Positions 1-6,886 of a DNA stretch of 8,231 nt are shown one piece after another (within the stretch, counting starts at the first letter, position 1; each line of letters opens with the position of its first letter). The notes beneath the pieces are model-generated. The model did not search any database. It was not told the DNA's origin and was given only the letters and a program-made list of their open reading frames with translations. This DNA is from Caldisericota bacterium (lineage in GTDB: Bacteria > Caldisericota > Caldisericia > Cryosericales > Cryosericaceae): positions 1 to 8,231 of the forward strand of contig JAPLGK010000091.1 of NCBI GenBank assembly GCA_026390195.1, in the 5' to 3' direction. The translations under genes and the position numbers were made by a program.

Positions 1-56
1 TCGACGAACTCCCGGAGCCCTCGCCTGGTCGCGACTTCTTCTACGACAGCCTTCAT
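1..56 (-). CDS. 5' end of an unidentified gene, cut by the window edge
   Basis: The ATG at 56-54 overlaps the TGA stop of the upstream symporter gene as ATGA, a typical sign of translational coupling. Eighteen codons are visible and stay open to the edge, reading MKAVVEEVATRRGLREFV. A weak AGGA lies about nine bases before the ATG. The pattern of basic residues followed by L-x-x-F-V recalls the beginning of some GNAT-like proteins, but 18 residues are far too few to assign a family. The gene is probably co-transcribed with the symporter. The call rests on the overlap and the open frame only. Confidence 0.5.
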   Translation of the reverse strand, partial: MKAVVEEVATRRGLREFV

Positions 57-1417
57 GCGCCCGTTCCTGAAGCAGCAGCTTTCCGCTCAGCCAGCTGGCG
101 CTGGATGTCCTGGAACCCTTCGCGTGTGATAGGATAGAAGAGCATGGCCACAATTCCTCCCAGAAAGATGAGTCCCGAAAAACCTCCGACGAGCAACCGA
201 ATCGTCAACACCGAGCGGGGCGACTGCACCACTCCGGCGACGTATCCTCCCACACTCAGCATCACCCCGACAAGTGCGATGGCTCCAGCTGAAGCCAGCT
301 TCTGGAGGAACGTGCTGAAACCGTAGTACACGCCTTCACGCCGCGTCCCGCTTTCAAGCTCGTCGAGTTCGATGCAGTCGGGGATGATTGCGCTCGGCAG
401 GACGTGCGAGCTGCTGATGCCGATGCCGGCAAGAAAGAGAAGCACATAGACCACCCACGGACGCGGAACCGGCACGGCGGCGATGACCGCCAGCACACAC
501 ACCACAAATGCCGTCCCCGCGATGTACGCTGTCTTCTTGCCCAGACGCCCGGACGCCCAGACCCAGAACGGGAGAAAGAGAACAGCGGTAATGAAAAGGA
601 TGCCAAACAGGAGCGAGCTCTGCGCTTCCATGTGCACCACGTATGTCGCGTAGTAAAGGAACACCGCGGACACGACGTCCACGCCCATCCATGTGAAGAG
701 GTACATGAGCAGAGCGGCCCTGTACGGCTTGTTCGCAAGAACCTGCCGGATTTCGGCCATGAAGCCGTCCCGCGCCCGGCGGCCCACGGCGGCGAGTGCC
801 GGTTCCCGCGTAGCGACAAACACCACGATCGGCGGGACAACGATGATGGCTGCAGCTACCCACGCCATGGCGACGTAGCCCCGCGGCGCGGAAACGAACC
901 TCTCGACAATGGCGCGCGGGACGACAGCTGCGACGAGTCCCAGAACGATAGAGAAGAACATGCGAAACGAGTTGAGGGCGGTCCGTTCGTCGTAGTCTCC
1001 CGTCAACTCTGCCGCAAGCGCCTGGTAGGGAACCGCGTATGCGGTGAAGAACGTTATGTGCAGCGAGTATGCAAACGCATAGTAGACAAACAGCTCCCCT
1101 TGCGATAGCCGTTGTGGAACGACCCACATGAGAACAAAGGTCAGGGCAAACGGGAGGGCTGCTCCGATGAAGAACGGTCGGCGGCGGCCAAGGGGAGTGC
1201 GGAGATGATCCGAAACATAGCCCGTCAACGGGTCAGTGACGGCATCCCAGAACTTGCCCGCCAGCAGGACGACACCCGCCAGCGCGGGGTTCAGATGCGC
1301 CACGTCCGTCAGGAAGAACAGAAAGAGGAGTGAGGTAATCGTGTACGAGACCGTATTGCTCGTATCGCCAAATCCGTAGAAGAGCTTCTGCCAGAAGCTC
1401 AGCCTCTGCCTCATCAT
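53..1417 (-). CDS. GPH-family (MelB-like) sugar:cation symporter
   Basis: This is a 454-residue integral membrane protein of the glycoside-pentoside-hexuronide:cation symporter family (major facilitator superfamily), about the usual length, with around twelve hydrophobic segments. Near the N-terminus are F-G-D (D18), W-D-A-V-T-D-P (residues 57-63) and G-R-R-R-P (77-81), the family hallmark of helices I-II and the first cytoplasmic loop. D18, D58 and D62 line up with the MelB acidic residues D19, D55 and D59 that take part in Na+ or H+ coupling. A later V-P-Y-x-A-L-x-x-E-L-T segment (near residues 128-138) is also family-typical. The substrate is probably a glycoside or oligosaccharide but cannot be told. 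Two consecutive ATGs occur; a GGGGG lies only 2 nt before the first and 5 nt before the second, so the second (1414) may be the true start. It is separated by 108 bp from nifU and may not belong to the upstream operon. Confidence 0.9.
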   Translation of the reverse strand: MMRQRLSFWQKLFYGFGDTSNTVSYTITSLLFLFFLTDVAHLNPALAGVVLLAGKFWDAVTDPLTGYVSDHLRTPLGRRRPFFIGAALPFALTFVLMWVVPQRLSQGELFVYYAFAYSLHITFFTAYAVPYQALAAELTGDYDERTALNSFRMFFSIVLGLVAAVVPRAIVERFVSAPRGYVAMAWVAAAIIVVPPIVVFVATREPALAAVGRRARDGFMAEIRQVLANKPYRAALLMYLFTWMGVDVVSAVFLYYATYVVHMEAQSSLLFGILFITAVLFLPFWVWASGRLGKKTAYIAGTAFVVCVLAVIAAVPVPRPWVVYVLLFLAGIGISSSHVLPSAIIPDCIELDELESGTRREGVYYGFSTFLQKLASAGAIALVGVMLSVGGYVAGVVQSPRSVLTIRLLVGGFSGLIFLGGIVAMLFYPITREGFQDIQRQLAERKAAASGTGA

Positions 1418-1484
1418 TTCCCCCGCGTTGGACTCTGTCCCACAACATGCGTCCCATGTCCTTCAAACGACAGAAAGCAGATGT

Positions 1485-1501
1485 CCCGCCTTGTCGGCGG
1501 G
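1485..1501 (-). terminator. Weak terminator-like hairpin between the nifU-like gene and the symporter
   Basis: CCCGCC and GGCGGG form a perfect 6-bp GC stem around a 5-nt loop, 25-41 nt after the scaffold stop codon. On the transcribed minus strand the stem is followed by a T-rich but broken stretch (ACATCTGCTTTCTG), not a clean T-run. It could be a weak intrinsic terminator or an RNA processing/stability stem. The rest of the 1418-1525 gap shows no convincing promoter. Confidence 0.35.
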
Positions 1502-1525
1502 GCAGTCCCCTACAGACGGAATCGC

Positions 1526-1900
1526 CTAGGATGTCTTGCTCTGGTAGTCCTCAATCGCCAGGTGCAGCGCCTGAACAGCATACCCGGCACAACGCCACTT
1601 CGATTCGGGCAGGCCGCCGAGCAGGTCCGACAGATACGGCATGTCGAGAGCCAGAGCCTCGTCAATGGTCTTGCCTGGCAGTTCCTTACTGAGAACAGAG
1701 AGCGTTGCGATAAGAGCGGTACACCCTGCTATCCGGTATTTGGCATCCGTCATGCGGCCTGCGTCAACGCTGATGAACAGGGTCAATTCGACGGCGTCCG
1801 CGTTGTCGGTAATGTGCCCCGTACCCGAGGGGTCGTCGATGTGCCCGATGTTGCTTGGGCTCATGAACTCACGGATCGTACCACGACTGTACTTGTCCAT
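1526..1900 (-). CDS. NifU/IscU N-terminal-like scaffold with degenerate ligand set
   Basis: This 124-residue protein matches the IscU/NifU_N fold over its whole length. The N-terminal S-N-I-G-H-I-D-D-P-S-G-T-G (residues 16-28) equals the family's N-x-G-x-x-x-D-x-D-G-x-G stretch. A-G-C-T-A-L (C60) corresponds to IscU Cys63, G-K-T-x-D-E-A-L (76-83) is conserved, and K-W-R-C (101-104) corresponds to the K-x-H-C motif. IscU proteins assemble Fe-S clusters on three Cys and one His, with sulfur supplied by a cysteine desulfurase. Here the first Cys is absent (T-D-N-A-D, residues 31-35, with the neighbouring Asp kept as D35), and the His is Arg103, leaving only C60 and C104. The start lies 6 bp after the desulfurase stop, with GAGG at 1908-1905. 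Family membership is firm from motifs; whether it builds a normal cluster is doubtful. Confidence 0.85.
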   Translation of the reverse strand: MDKYSRGTIREFMSPSNIGHIDDPSGTGHITDNADAVELTLFISVDAGRMTDAKYRIAGCTALIATLSVLSKELPGKTIDEALALDMPYLSDLLGGLPESKWRCAGYAVQALHLAIEDYQSKTS

Positions 1901-1906
1901 ATGGCC

Positions 1907-3073
1907 TCAAGCCATCGAGCGCAGGAACCTGACGATATTCGGAATGACGTCTACGGCGTAGTCGATGTCCTTCTCCGTGGTTGCATATCCAAGCGAGAGA
2001 CGAATCGAAGACTTCGCTTCCTTCAGGTCACAGCCGATAGACGTCAGTACATGCGACGCCAGCGTTTCCTGGGCGTTGCATGCAGAACCGCCCGCTGCGA
2101 TGATGCCAGCCTCGTTCATGGCAAGGAGCAGCGGCTCGTTGTCGATCCCCTCGATACGGATATTGAGGTTTTGCGGCACACGCTGCTTCATGTCACCGTT
2201 CACGACGATTCTGTCGATGCGCGCCGAAAGCTTGTCATACAGCATGTTCCGCAGCGTCGTCAGACGTTCGAGCTCTCCCGGCAGTCGTTCCTTGCCCAGC
2301 TGCGCCGCCTTGCCGAGGCCGACGATACCAGGAACGTTGTGAGTTGACCCACGCAATCCCCATTCCTGTCCCCCTCCGTCGATGAAGGGATACACTGTTG
2401 CCTGGTCACGAACAAACAGGACGCCTGCACCCTTGGGTCCGTTGAACTTGTGAGCAGAGACACTCAGGAAATCAACCTCCAGGCCGTCCACGTCCACGGG
2501 GATATGCGCAGTCGTCTGGACGGCGTCCGTGTGCATGAGAGCTCCGTGTTCATGAGCCACGCGCGCGATGTCGGCGATGGGCTGTATCGTTCCAATCTCA
2601 TTGTTTGCGTGCATGATCGACACCAGCACGGTCGTTGGGCGCATGGCGCGCCGCACGTCGTCAGGGTCCACGATACCGTCGTGTCCAACCTTCACAAACG
2701 TGACCTCATATCCCTGACGCTGCAGTGCCAGGGCGCTGTGCAGGATGGCGTGGTGCTCGAACTCCGCCGTCACCAAGTGCCCGGGCGTGTGCAACCGCTC
2801 GCGTGAAGCCTTCTCCACAGTTCCCTTGAGCACCCAGTTGTCTGACTCCGTCCCGCCACTCGTGAAAACGACCTGCTCGGGCTTCGAGCCGATAAGGGAT
2901 GCGACGCGCACGCGGGCTTCCTCGACCGCTGTGTGCGCCACATCGCCCGCAGATGAATGCATGTAGGTCATGGGGTTGGCAAACTGCTCGATGAAGAACG
3001 GTTTCATCTCGTCAAGGACGGCCGAGTCCACAGGCGTCGTGGCTGCGTTGTCCAAGTAGACTACTCTCTCCAT
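1907..3073 (-). CDS. Cysteine desulfurase, NifS/IscS type
   Basis: This is a 388-residue PLP enzyme that takes sulfur from L-cysteine, giving alanine and an enzyme persulfide for Fe-S cluster or thio-cofactor assembly. Landmarks: Y-L-D-N-A-A-T-T-P (6-14); phosphate-binding T-S-G-G-T-E-S (71-77); E-H-H-A (H107 stacks on PLP); H-T-D-A-V-Q (D183 and Q186); S-A-H-K-F with PLP-binding K209; G-S-A-C with catalytic C332; S-x-R-L-S-L-G with R358. After the Cys the loop is N-A-Q-E-T-L-A-S-H-V-L, a variant of the usual S-S-x-x-x-x-P-S-H-V-L. Length fits a NifS/IscS-type (group I) enzyme with a flexible Cys loop, slightly shorter than E. coli IscS at the C-terminus. GGAGG stands 6 nt before the ATG. The scaffold gene follows after 6 bp, so sulfur transfer to that partner is likely. 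Confidence 0.95.
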   Translation of the reverse strand: MERVVYLDNAATTPVDSAVLDEMKPFFIEQFANPMTYMHSSAGDVAHTAVEEARVRVASLIGSKPEQVVFTSGGTESDNWVLKGTVEKASRERLHTPGHLVTAEFEHHAILHSALALQRQGYEVTFVKVGHDGIVDPDDVRRAMRPTTVLVSIMHANNEIGTIQPIADIARVAHEHGALMHTDAVQTTAHIPVDVDGLEVDFLSVSAHKFNGPKGAGVLFVRDQATVYPFIDGGGQEWGLRGSTHNVPGIVGLGKAAQLGKERLPGELERLTTLRNMLYDKLSARIDRIVVNGDMKQRVPQNLNIRIEGIDNEPLLLAMNEAGIIAAGGSACNAQETLASHVLTSIGCDLKEAKSSIRLSLGYATTEKDIDYAVDVIPNIVRFLRSMA

Positions 3074-3079
3074 TGCGTT

Positions 3080-3098
3080 CCTCCAGTGCCTTCAGTGC
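3080..3098 (-). repeat. Tandem 9-bp repeat containing the cysteine desulfurase ribosome binding site
   Basis: On the minus strand GCACTGAAG (3098-3090) is followed directly by GCACTGGAG (3089-3081) and then G. The second copy with this G supplies the GGAGG Shine-Dalgarno of the desulfurase gene. The copies differ at one base. This may be a simple local duplication. The rest of the 87-bp gap (3074-3160) shows no AT-rich -10 element and no clear terminator. Confidence 0.4.
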
Positions 3099-3160
3099 TT
3101 GTTCCCCTGCGCCGGCCGCGGGCAGCAACAGCCAAACCACAGCGGACGTCCTGCCTGGCT

Positions 3161-3622
3161 TCAGGGCTGCAGAACGCCCTCCGTCTGGCCTTCAATAGAT
3201 AGTATAACCGATGTGATGCCCGATATACACATAAGTGTTCCCTCGATCTGCTGCCGAATGCCCAGGACACGCATGGAACCGCCTATCCCCTGCTGGAGCC
3301 CCTCACTGAAATCGGCCCGTGCGACGCCCGTCTCGGTGACAGAAACGGACCGGAGTGCGGCCCCTTCGGGGATCAGCGATGCAAGCCCCTGCCGGCGTTC
3401 TGCGGCTGTCGGGCCCTTGAGAAGCTCTCGTAGAACAGCCTCAGCGAGAGGGAGATCGGCAGAGACACGCCGTGGCACCGCGACAAGCTCGATATCCTGC
3501 GATGACGTTTTGACCAGAAACACGTTCGCGTCCACCTGGGGCGCCGAGACCACGCGACAACCAGTTGCAGCAGTTGCGACGAATATCACGACACAGCCTG
3601 CTACCAGCAGCTTCCTCACCAT
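3161..3622 (-). CDS. GerMN-domain lipoprotein
   Basis: A 153-residue exported protein. The chosen ATG at 3622 has AGGAGGT just upstream (3631-3625) and gives a typical lipoprotein signal: M-V-R-K, a hydrophobic core (residues 5-19) and the lipobox A-T-G-C with C22 as predicted lipid site. The frame is open farther upstream, but that extension is Arg/Pro-rich and lacks a start with a comparable site. The remainder is one GerMN domain (about residues 40-148), recognised by L-L-K-G-P-T, G-L-A-S-L-I-P-E-G, V-A-R-A-D-F-S and the terminal S-I-E-G-Q-T-E-G-V-L. GerMN domains occur in spore GerM and in lipoproteins of non-sporulating bacteria; their molecular role is not well defined, probably at the cell envelope or wall. 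It lies 28 bp after the ABC ATPase and 87 bp before the desulfurase, so it seems embedded in the same operon. Confidence 0.88.
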   Translation of the reverse strand: MVRKLLVAGCVVIFVATAATGCRVVSAPQVDANVFLVKTSSQDIELVAVPRRVSADLPLAEAVLRELLKGPTAAERRQGLASLIPEGAALRSVSVTETGVARADFSEGLQQGIGGSMRVLGIRQQIEGTLMCISGITSVILSIEGQTEGVLQP

Positions 3623-3650
3623 GGACCTCCTGTATGACTGATGCCGCACC

Positions 3651-4364
3651 CTATGTCCGTGGAACGTACCCATTTCCTTCCAGCAGCGCCTGCACGGTCT
3701 CCTCCGTCCGGGGCGCCTCGCGCACGGTTCTTTCGCCCACAACGTACAACCGGCCCGGCAGGACGCGTATGGTCTCCAGATTGTGCGTGGACAGCACGAC
3801 CGACTTGCCCTTCGCCGTAGCCCAGGATATCAGGCCGTGGAGTTCACGCAAGCTCGGGAGATCGAGGTGGAGTTCAGGCTCATCCATCAGGAGGACATCC
3901 GTCCATTGCGCCACAAGAGCCAGGAGCATGATCTTGCGCTGTTGTCCTGACGACATTTCATCCAGAAAGCGTGCACCAAAGCCGCTGACCTCTGAGAACA
4001 CGTCAGGGTGATCCGAAGCCTCGAGCTGTTCCATGGACTTGAGCCGTCCAAGAGAGCTGAGTTCGATGACCTCATCCACCATGATATGCGCCTGGGGTAT
4101 CGCAGGCGACAGGAACCCAACGGCCGCTGCCAGGGTCTGCGGACTCATAGATGGCAGCGGATGCCCCTTCAGCATGACCTGGCCACTGAAAGGGCGCAGG
4201 AACCCGCGCATCGTCCGAAGGAGCGTCGACTTCCCTGTCCCGTTGCGGCCGACCAGCGCAACAGCCTCTCCAGGGCGAATGCTGATCGTCACGTTCCTGA
4301 GAACAGGTTCCCCGCGAACGTACCCGACCTCGACATCGTTCAGCTCGAGGACAGCAGCGTTCAC
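3651..4364 (-). CDS. ABC transporter ATP-binding protein (FecE/BtuD type)
   Basis: A 237-residue cytoplasmic ATPase powering the FecCD-type permease encoded just upstream. Walker A is G-R-N-G-T-G-K-S-T (39-47), the signature is M-S-S-G-Q (137-141) instead of L-S-G-G-Q, Walker B is V-L-L-M-D-E-P (157-163) with catalytic E162, the D-loop is H-L-D (166-168) and the H-switch is S-T-H-N (H194). The Q-loop position carries Pro87 in G-F-L-S-P where relatives have P-Q or S-Q. It is a little shorter than the usual 250-260 residues. The start is GTG at 4364, overlapping the permease stop by 4 bp (GTGA), with GGAGGG a few bases upstream, so translation is coupled. The family serves cobalamin, siderophore and heme uptake; the neighbouring binding protein favours cobalamin. 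Confidence 0.92.
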   Translation of the reverse strand: MNAAVLELNDVEVGYVRGEPVLRNVTISIRPGEAVALVGRNGTGKSTLLRTMRGFLRPFSGQVMLKGHPLPSMSPQTLAAAVGFLSPAIPQAHIMVDEVIELSSLGRLKSMEQLEASDHPDVFSEVSGFGARFLDEMSSGQQRKIMLLALVAQWTDVLLMDEPELHLDLPSLRELHGLISWATAKGKSVVLSTHNLETIRVLPGRLYVVGERTVREAPRTEETVQALLEGNGYVPRT

Positions 4365-5398
4365 ATCACCCTCCTCGACTTGATCGACAGCCAGATGAGA
4401 TATGGCGCCCCAAAGAGTGACAGCACCGTATTCAGCGGCACCTCAGATACGCTCACTGAACGGGCTATGAGATCCCCGACGACCACGACGGTCGCACCCA
4501 TCAGCATAGTCAGGACGACGAACGTACGGTCTGTGCGACGCGTCAGCAGGCGTGCCAGGTGTGGAGAGAACAGTCCAGCGAATCCCACGACTCCCGAGGC
4601 CGCAACGGACGTTGCCGCAAGGACGACGCTGATAAACAGCAGTAAGATCCTCGTTGTTCTCACGTTGACGCCCAGGTTCTGCGCAAAGTCGTCGCCAACC
4701 AGATACGATCGAAGAGGGCGCATCAGGCTCATGACAGCCGGTACAGCAACGATCAGTCCTGCGGCCACGACCGCCATGCCCGTTCCGGACGCCCTGTTGA
4801 GTCCCATCCAGGACCAGAAGATGGTGCTGGAGAGAATGTCGGGCCGTGTCGAGACCAGGATAGAGTACAGGGCGTTCAGCATGTAGGAGAGAGCAAGCCC
4901 CGACAGGAGAAACGCCAGCAGGTCATGGCCGATGCGCCTGCCGATAATGAGCAGCATCACCAGAACGAGGAGGCCTCCAGCCAGTGGTGCAGCGATCATG
5001 ACAGGGACAGAGGCAACCGTCCCCGCAAGGCCGAGAAGTGCGACCAGCGTGACAGCCAGCTGTGCCCCTCCTGAGACCCCCAGGAGGTAGCTGTCGGCAA
5101 GCGGATTCCGGAAGGCCGTTTGCAGGAGAAAACCCGACAGCCCCAGCGACGCCCCCACCAGGACGCCCAGCCCGATGCGCACAAGTCTCAGCATCACGAT
5201 CTGGCCTTCCGGTGTCTCCATGGGCACGCCCCTAATGATGAGATGCAGTCCATGCAGTACCTCGGAAAGTGTCAGACCAGCACTGCCAAAGAACACGCTG
5301 ATGCCCGTGACAACCAGCAGGACTGCGGCTGTGTACGCAAGCACAGCCGCATCGTGTCGTCGAACCCCGGCGTCAGGGACGGGAAGCACGCTGGACAT
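4361..5398 (-). CDS. FecCD/BtuC-family ABC transporter permease
   Basis: A 345-residue inner-membrane permease of the FecCD/BtuC family, type II importers for vitamin B12, Fe-siderophores and heme. Family motifs: R-x-x-R-I (71-75); G-A-S-L-G-L-S-G-F-L-L-Q (82-93) followed by R-N-P-L-A-D-S-Y-L-L-G-V-S-G-G-A (97-112); and near the C-terminus V-G-F-A-G-L-F-S-P-H-L-A-R (271-283) and S-E-V-P-L-N-T-V (318-325) with G-A-P-Y-L-I-W-L (330-337), the region coupling to the ATPase. Hydrophobic stretches fit about ten transmembrane segments. The ATG at 5398 lies inside the end of the binding-protein gene (26-bp overlap) and has no clear Shine-Dalgarno, so initiation probably depends on coupling, or a nearby GTG within the first codons is used. 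It is co-transcribed with both transporter neighbours. Confidence 0.93.
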   Translation of the reverse strand: MSSVLPVPDAGVRRHDAAVLAYTAAVLLVVTGISVFFGSAGLTLSEVLHGLHLIIRGVPMETPEGQIVMLRLVRIGLGVLVGASLGLSGFLLQTAFRNPLADSYLLGVSGGAQLAVTLVALLGLAGTVASVPVMIAAPLAGGLLVLVMLLIIGRRIGHDLLAFLLSGLALSYMLNALYSILVSTRPDILSSTIFWSWMGLNRASGTGMAVVAAGLIVAVPAVMSLMRPLRSYLVGDDFAQNLGVNVRTTRILLLFISVVLAATSVAASGVVGFAGLFSPHLARLLTRRTDRTFVVLTMLMGATVVVVGDLIARSVSVSEVPLNTVLSLFGAPYLIWLSIKSRRVM

Positions 5399-6779
5399 AG
5401 TCTGCGATCAATTGGAGACCCTTGACGATGCGGGGGGACGGACGGAAGATGTAGTCACCCAGGATGTCATAGACGTGCCCCTGCTTCACCGCGTTGACCG
5501 TGGCAAACGCGGCCCTCCCCAGAAGTTCGCCAGCTCCCATGCCAGATGCCACGACGATGACGTCGGGGTTCCGGCTGATGACAAACTCCTCGGATAGAAC
5601 GGGCCATGGAGTATTCGCTTCATCAGCGATGTTGGATCCGCCGGCGATTGAAATGAGGTCCGAGACAAATGTCCCCTTCCCGGCACTCATCAGCGGGCTG
5701 TTCCAGATCTCGACGTACACGGCCGGCATGCGAGTCAGCTTCTTCGCTGTCTCAGCCACGCGTGCGATGGACCGGTGCATCGACAGTGCCACCTCGAACC
5801 CCTGGTCCGGGACCCCGAGCACGACTGACAGCGAACGTATGGCGTCGACGATGGCAGACAGGGACTTGGGGTCGTCGGCATACACCTGACGCCCCATCCT
5901 GCGGAGACGCTCCACGACCGCAAGCGGCGTACCATCCGTCACCAGGATGAGGTCAGGCGACAGGACCAGCAGCTTCTCGAGTGAGGGGTTGCTGAATGCG
6001 CCGATCGTCGGGATCTTCCTGGCCTGCTCGGGGTAGTCCGTGTACTCAGATGCAGCAATGATGTTGCTGCCCTGGCCAAGGGCAAAGCAGTTCTCTGCAA
6101 GGTTCGGCGCCAGGGTCACGAGCCGCATCTTCCCAGCCTTGGCGGGGAACGTGTCATGTTCATTGCCGAGGACGTCCTTCATGACGGACGGGATCTGGAG
6201 GATGATCGACGTCAATCCGTTCTTGACAGACGATGTCATCGTTCCGCCAGACGCGATGACCAAGTCCCCCAGGATATCCTCCGTGAAGAACAGGGCCCCG
6301 GTCTTTCCGGAGGCACGGACCAGGTCCTTCCGGACCAACGTGCGATAGGAACCGTCCACGAGCGTCTTGCTGCCAAACTCGTAGGCACCCGCGACAGGTC
6401 CGAGGGCAAAGTAGACGGTGCTCTGCAAGGGCTCGAACCGCACCACACCACCTGCAGCCTCGATGACGGCACGCATCGGAAACGCAAGGTCGGCGCCAAT
6501 CCTGATGGGAACGAACCCCTTGGGAAAGCTGCCTGCAACACGCTTTGAGTCGATGGTGACGACGAAAGCAGACTGACCAGCGCGGAGATCGAGGGAAACG
6601 CGACGCATCGAAGAGGCCGAGGTGACACTGCCAGCCTGTCTGGCTGGGACCAGAACCAGCATCGAACCTATGATGACAACAAGCACAAGCGATATGATCC
6701 GCTTTCCACCTGCCGGCCTGCGACCTGCCGTCGGGTTAAGATGCTTGTCGATCCAGTTCCAAGGTCCTGTCCTGAACAT
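5373..6779 (-). CDS. BtuF-like substrate-binding protein with N-terminal stalk domain
   Basis: A 468-residue extracytoplasmic receptor for the FecCD-type importer. The ATG at 6779 has GGAGG at 6791-6787, 7 nt upstream; the frame is open to 7070 but that part is leader DNA. Residues 1-27 are polar/basic, 28-45 hydrophobic, and there is no lipobox Cys, so it has either a cleaved signal or a membrane anchor. Residues about 64-195 resemble the copper amine oxidase N-terminal-like/stalk domain: F-P-M-R-A-V-I-E-A-A-G-G-V-V-R-F-E-P (100-117) plus a weaker second half (about 160-193). Residues about 218-465 form the periplasmic-binding (BtuF/FepB, PF01497-type) domain: L-A-P-N-L-A-E (223-229), Y-T-D-Y-P (246-250), E-K-L-L-V-L-S-P-D-L-I-L-V (268-280) and E-I-W-N-S-P-L-M-S-A-G (357-367). 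The last motif is common in cobalamin-binding relatives. Ligand is inferred; heme or siderophore is not excluded. Confidence 0.9.
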   Translation of the reverse strand: MFRTGPWNWIDKHLNPTAGRRPAGGKRIISLVLVVIIGSMLVLVPARQAGSVTSASSMRRVSLDLRAGQSAFVVTIDSKRVAGSFPKGFVPIRIGADLAFPMRAVIEAAGGVVRFEPLQSTVYFALGPVAGAYEFGSKTLVDGSYRTLVRKDLVRASGKTGALFFTEDILGDLVIASGGTMTSSVKNGLTSIILQIPSVMKDVLGNEHDTFPAKAGKMRLVTLAPNLAENCFALGQGSNIIAASEYTDYPEQARKIPTIGAFSNPSLEKLLVLSPDLILVTDGTPLAVVERLRRMGRQVYADDPKSLSAIVDAIRSLSVVLGVPDQGFEVALSMHRSIARVAETAKKLTRMPAVYVEIWNSPLMSAGKGTFVSDLISIAGGSNIADEANTPWPVLSEEFVISRNPDVIVVASGMGAGELLGRAAFATVNAVKQGHVYDILGDYIFRPSPRIVKGLQLIADYVQRASRP

Positions 6780-6786
6780 TCTAGTT

Positions 6787-6791
6787 CCTCC
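6787..6791 (-). promoter_or_regulatory. Ribosome binding site setting the start of the substrate-binding protein
   Basis: GGAGG stands 7 nt before the ATG at 6779. It fixes the start well inside a longer open frame reaching 7070, whose extra 97 codons would be Arg/Gly-rich and lack a signal sequence. Confidence 0.8.
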
Positions 6792-6871
6792 ACGCCTGTG
6801 AGTTTTTGGTCCGGCCGCCTGCGGTGAGTCACACGGGACTCCCACTTGGCCACCGGTTGCATCCGCTTCTG

Positions 6872-6886
6872 AGTGCGGACCGCACT
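6872..6886. repeat. 15-bp perfect palindrome AGTGCGG-A-CCGCACT
   Basis: Seven-base arms flank a single central base. As DNA it could be an operator inside the leader; as RNA it forms hairpin 2 of the leader with a GGUCC loop. The sequence does not say which use, if any, is real. Confidence 0.5.

Noticed and set aside
404..1108. Long plus-strand open frame (234 codons) opposite the symporter gene
   Set aside because: Antisense to a gene with clear GPH motifs; composition rich in Arg, His and Asp with no recognisable domain, as expected of a shadow frame in GC-rich DNA.
1481..2347. Plus-strand open frame of 288 codons opposite the scaffold and desulfurase genes
   Set aside because: Spans two well-supported minus-strand genes and their gap, with no domain or ribosome site.
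3623..3742. Upstream in-frame extension of the GerMN lipoprotein
   Set aside because: Overlaps the end of the ATPase gene and would place 40 Arg/Pro-rich residues before the signal sequence; the ATG at 3622 has AGGAGGT.
4008..4886. Plus-strand open frame of 292 codons opposite the ATPase and permease
   Set aside because: Crosses the overlap of two motif-rich genes; low-complexity Thr/Arg-rich shadow.
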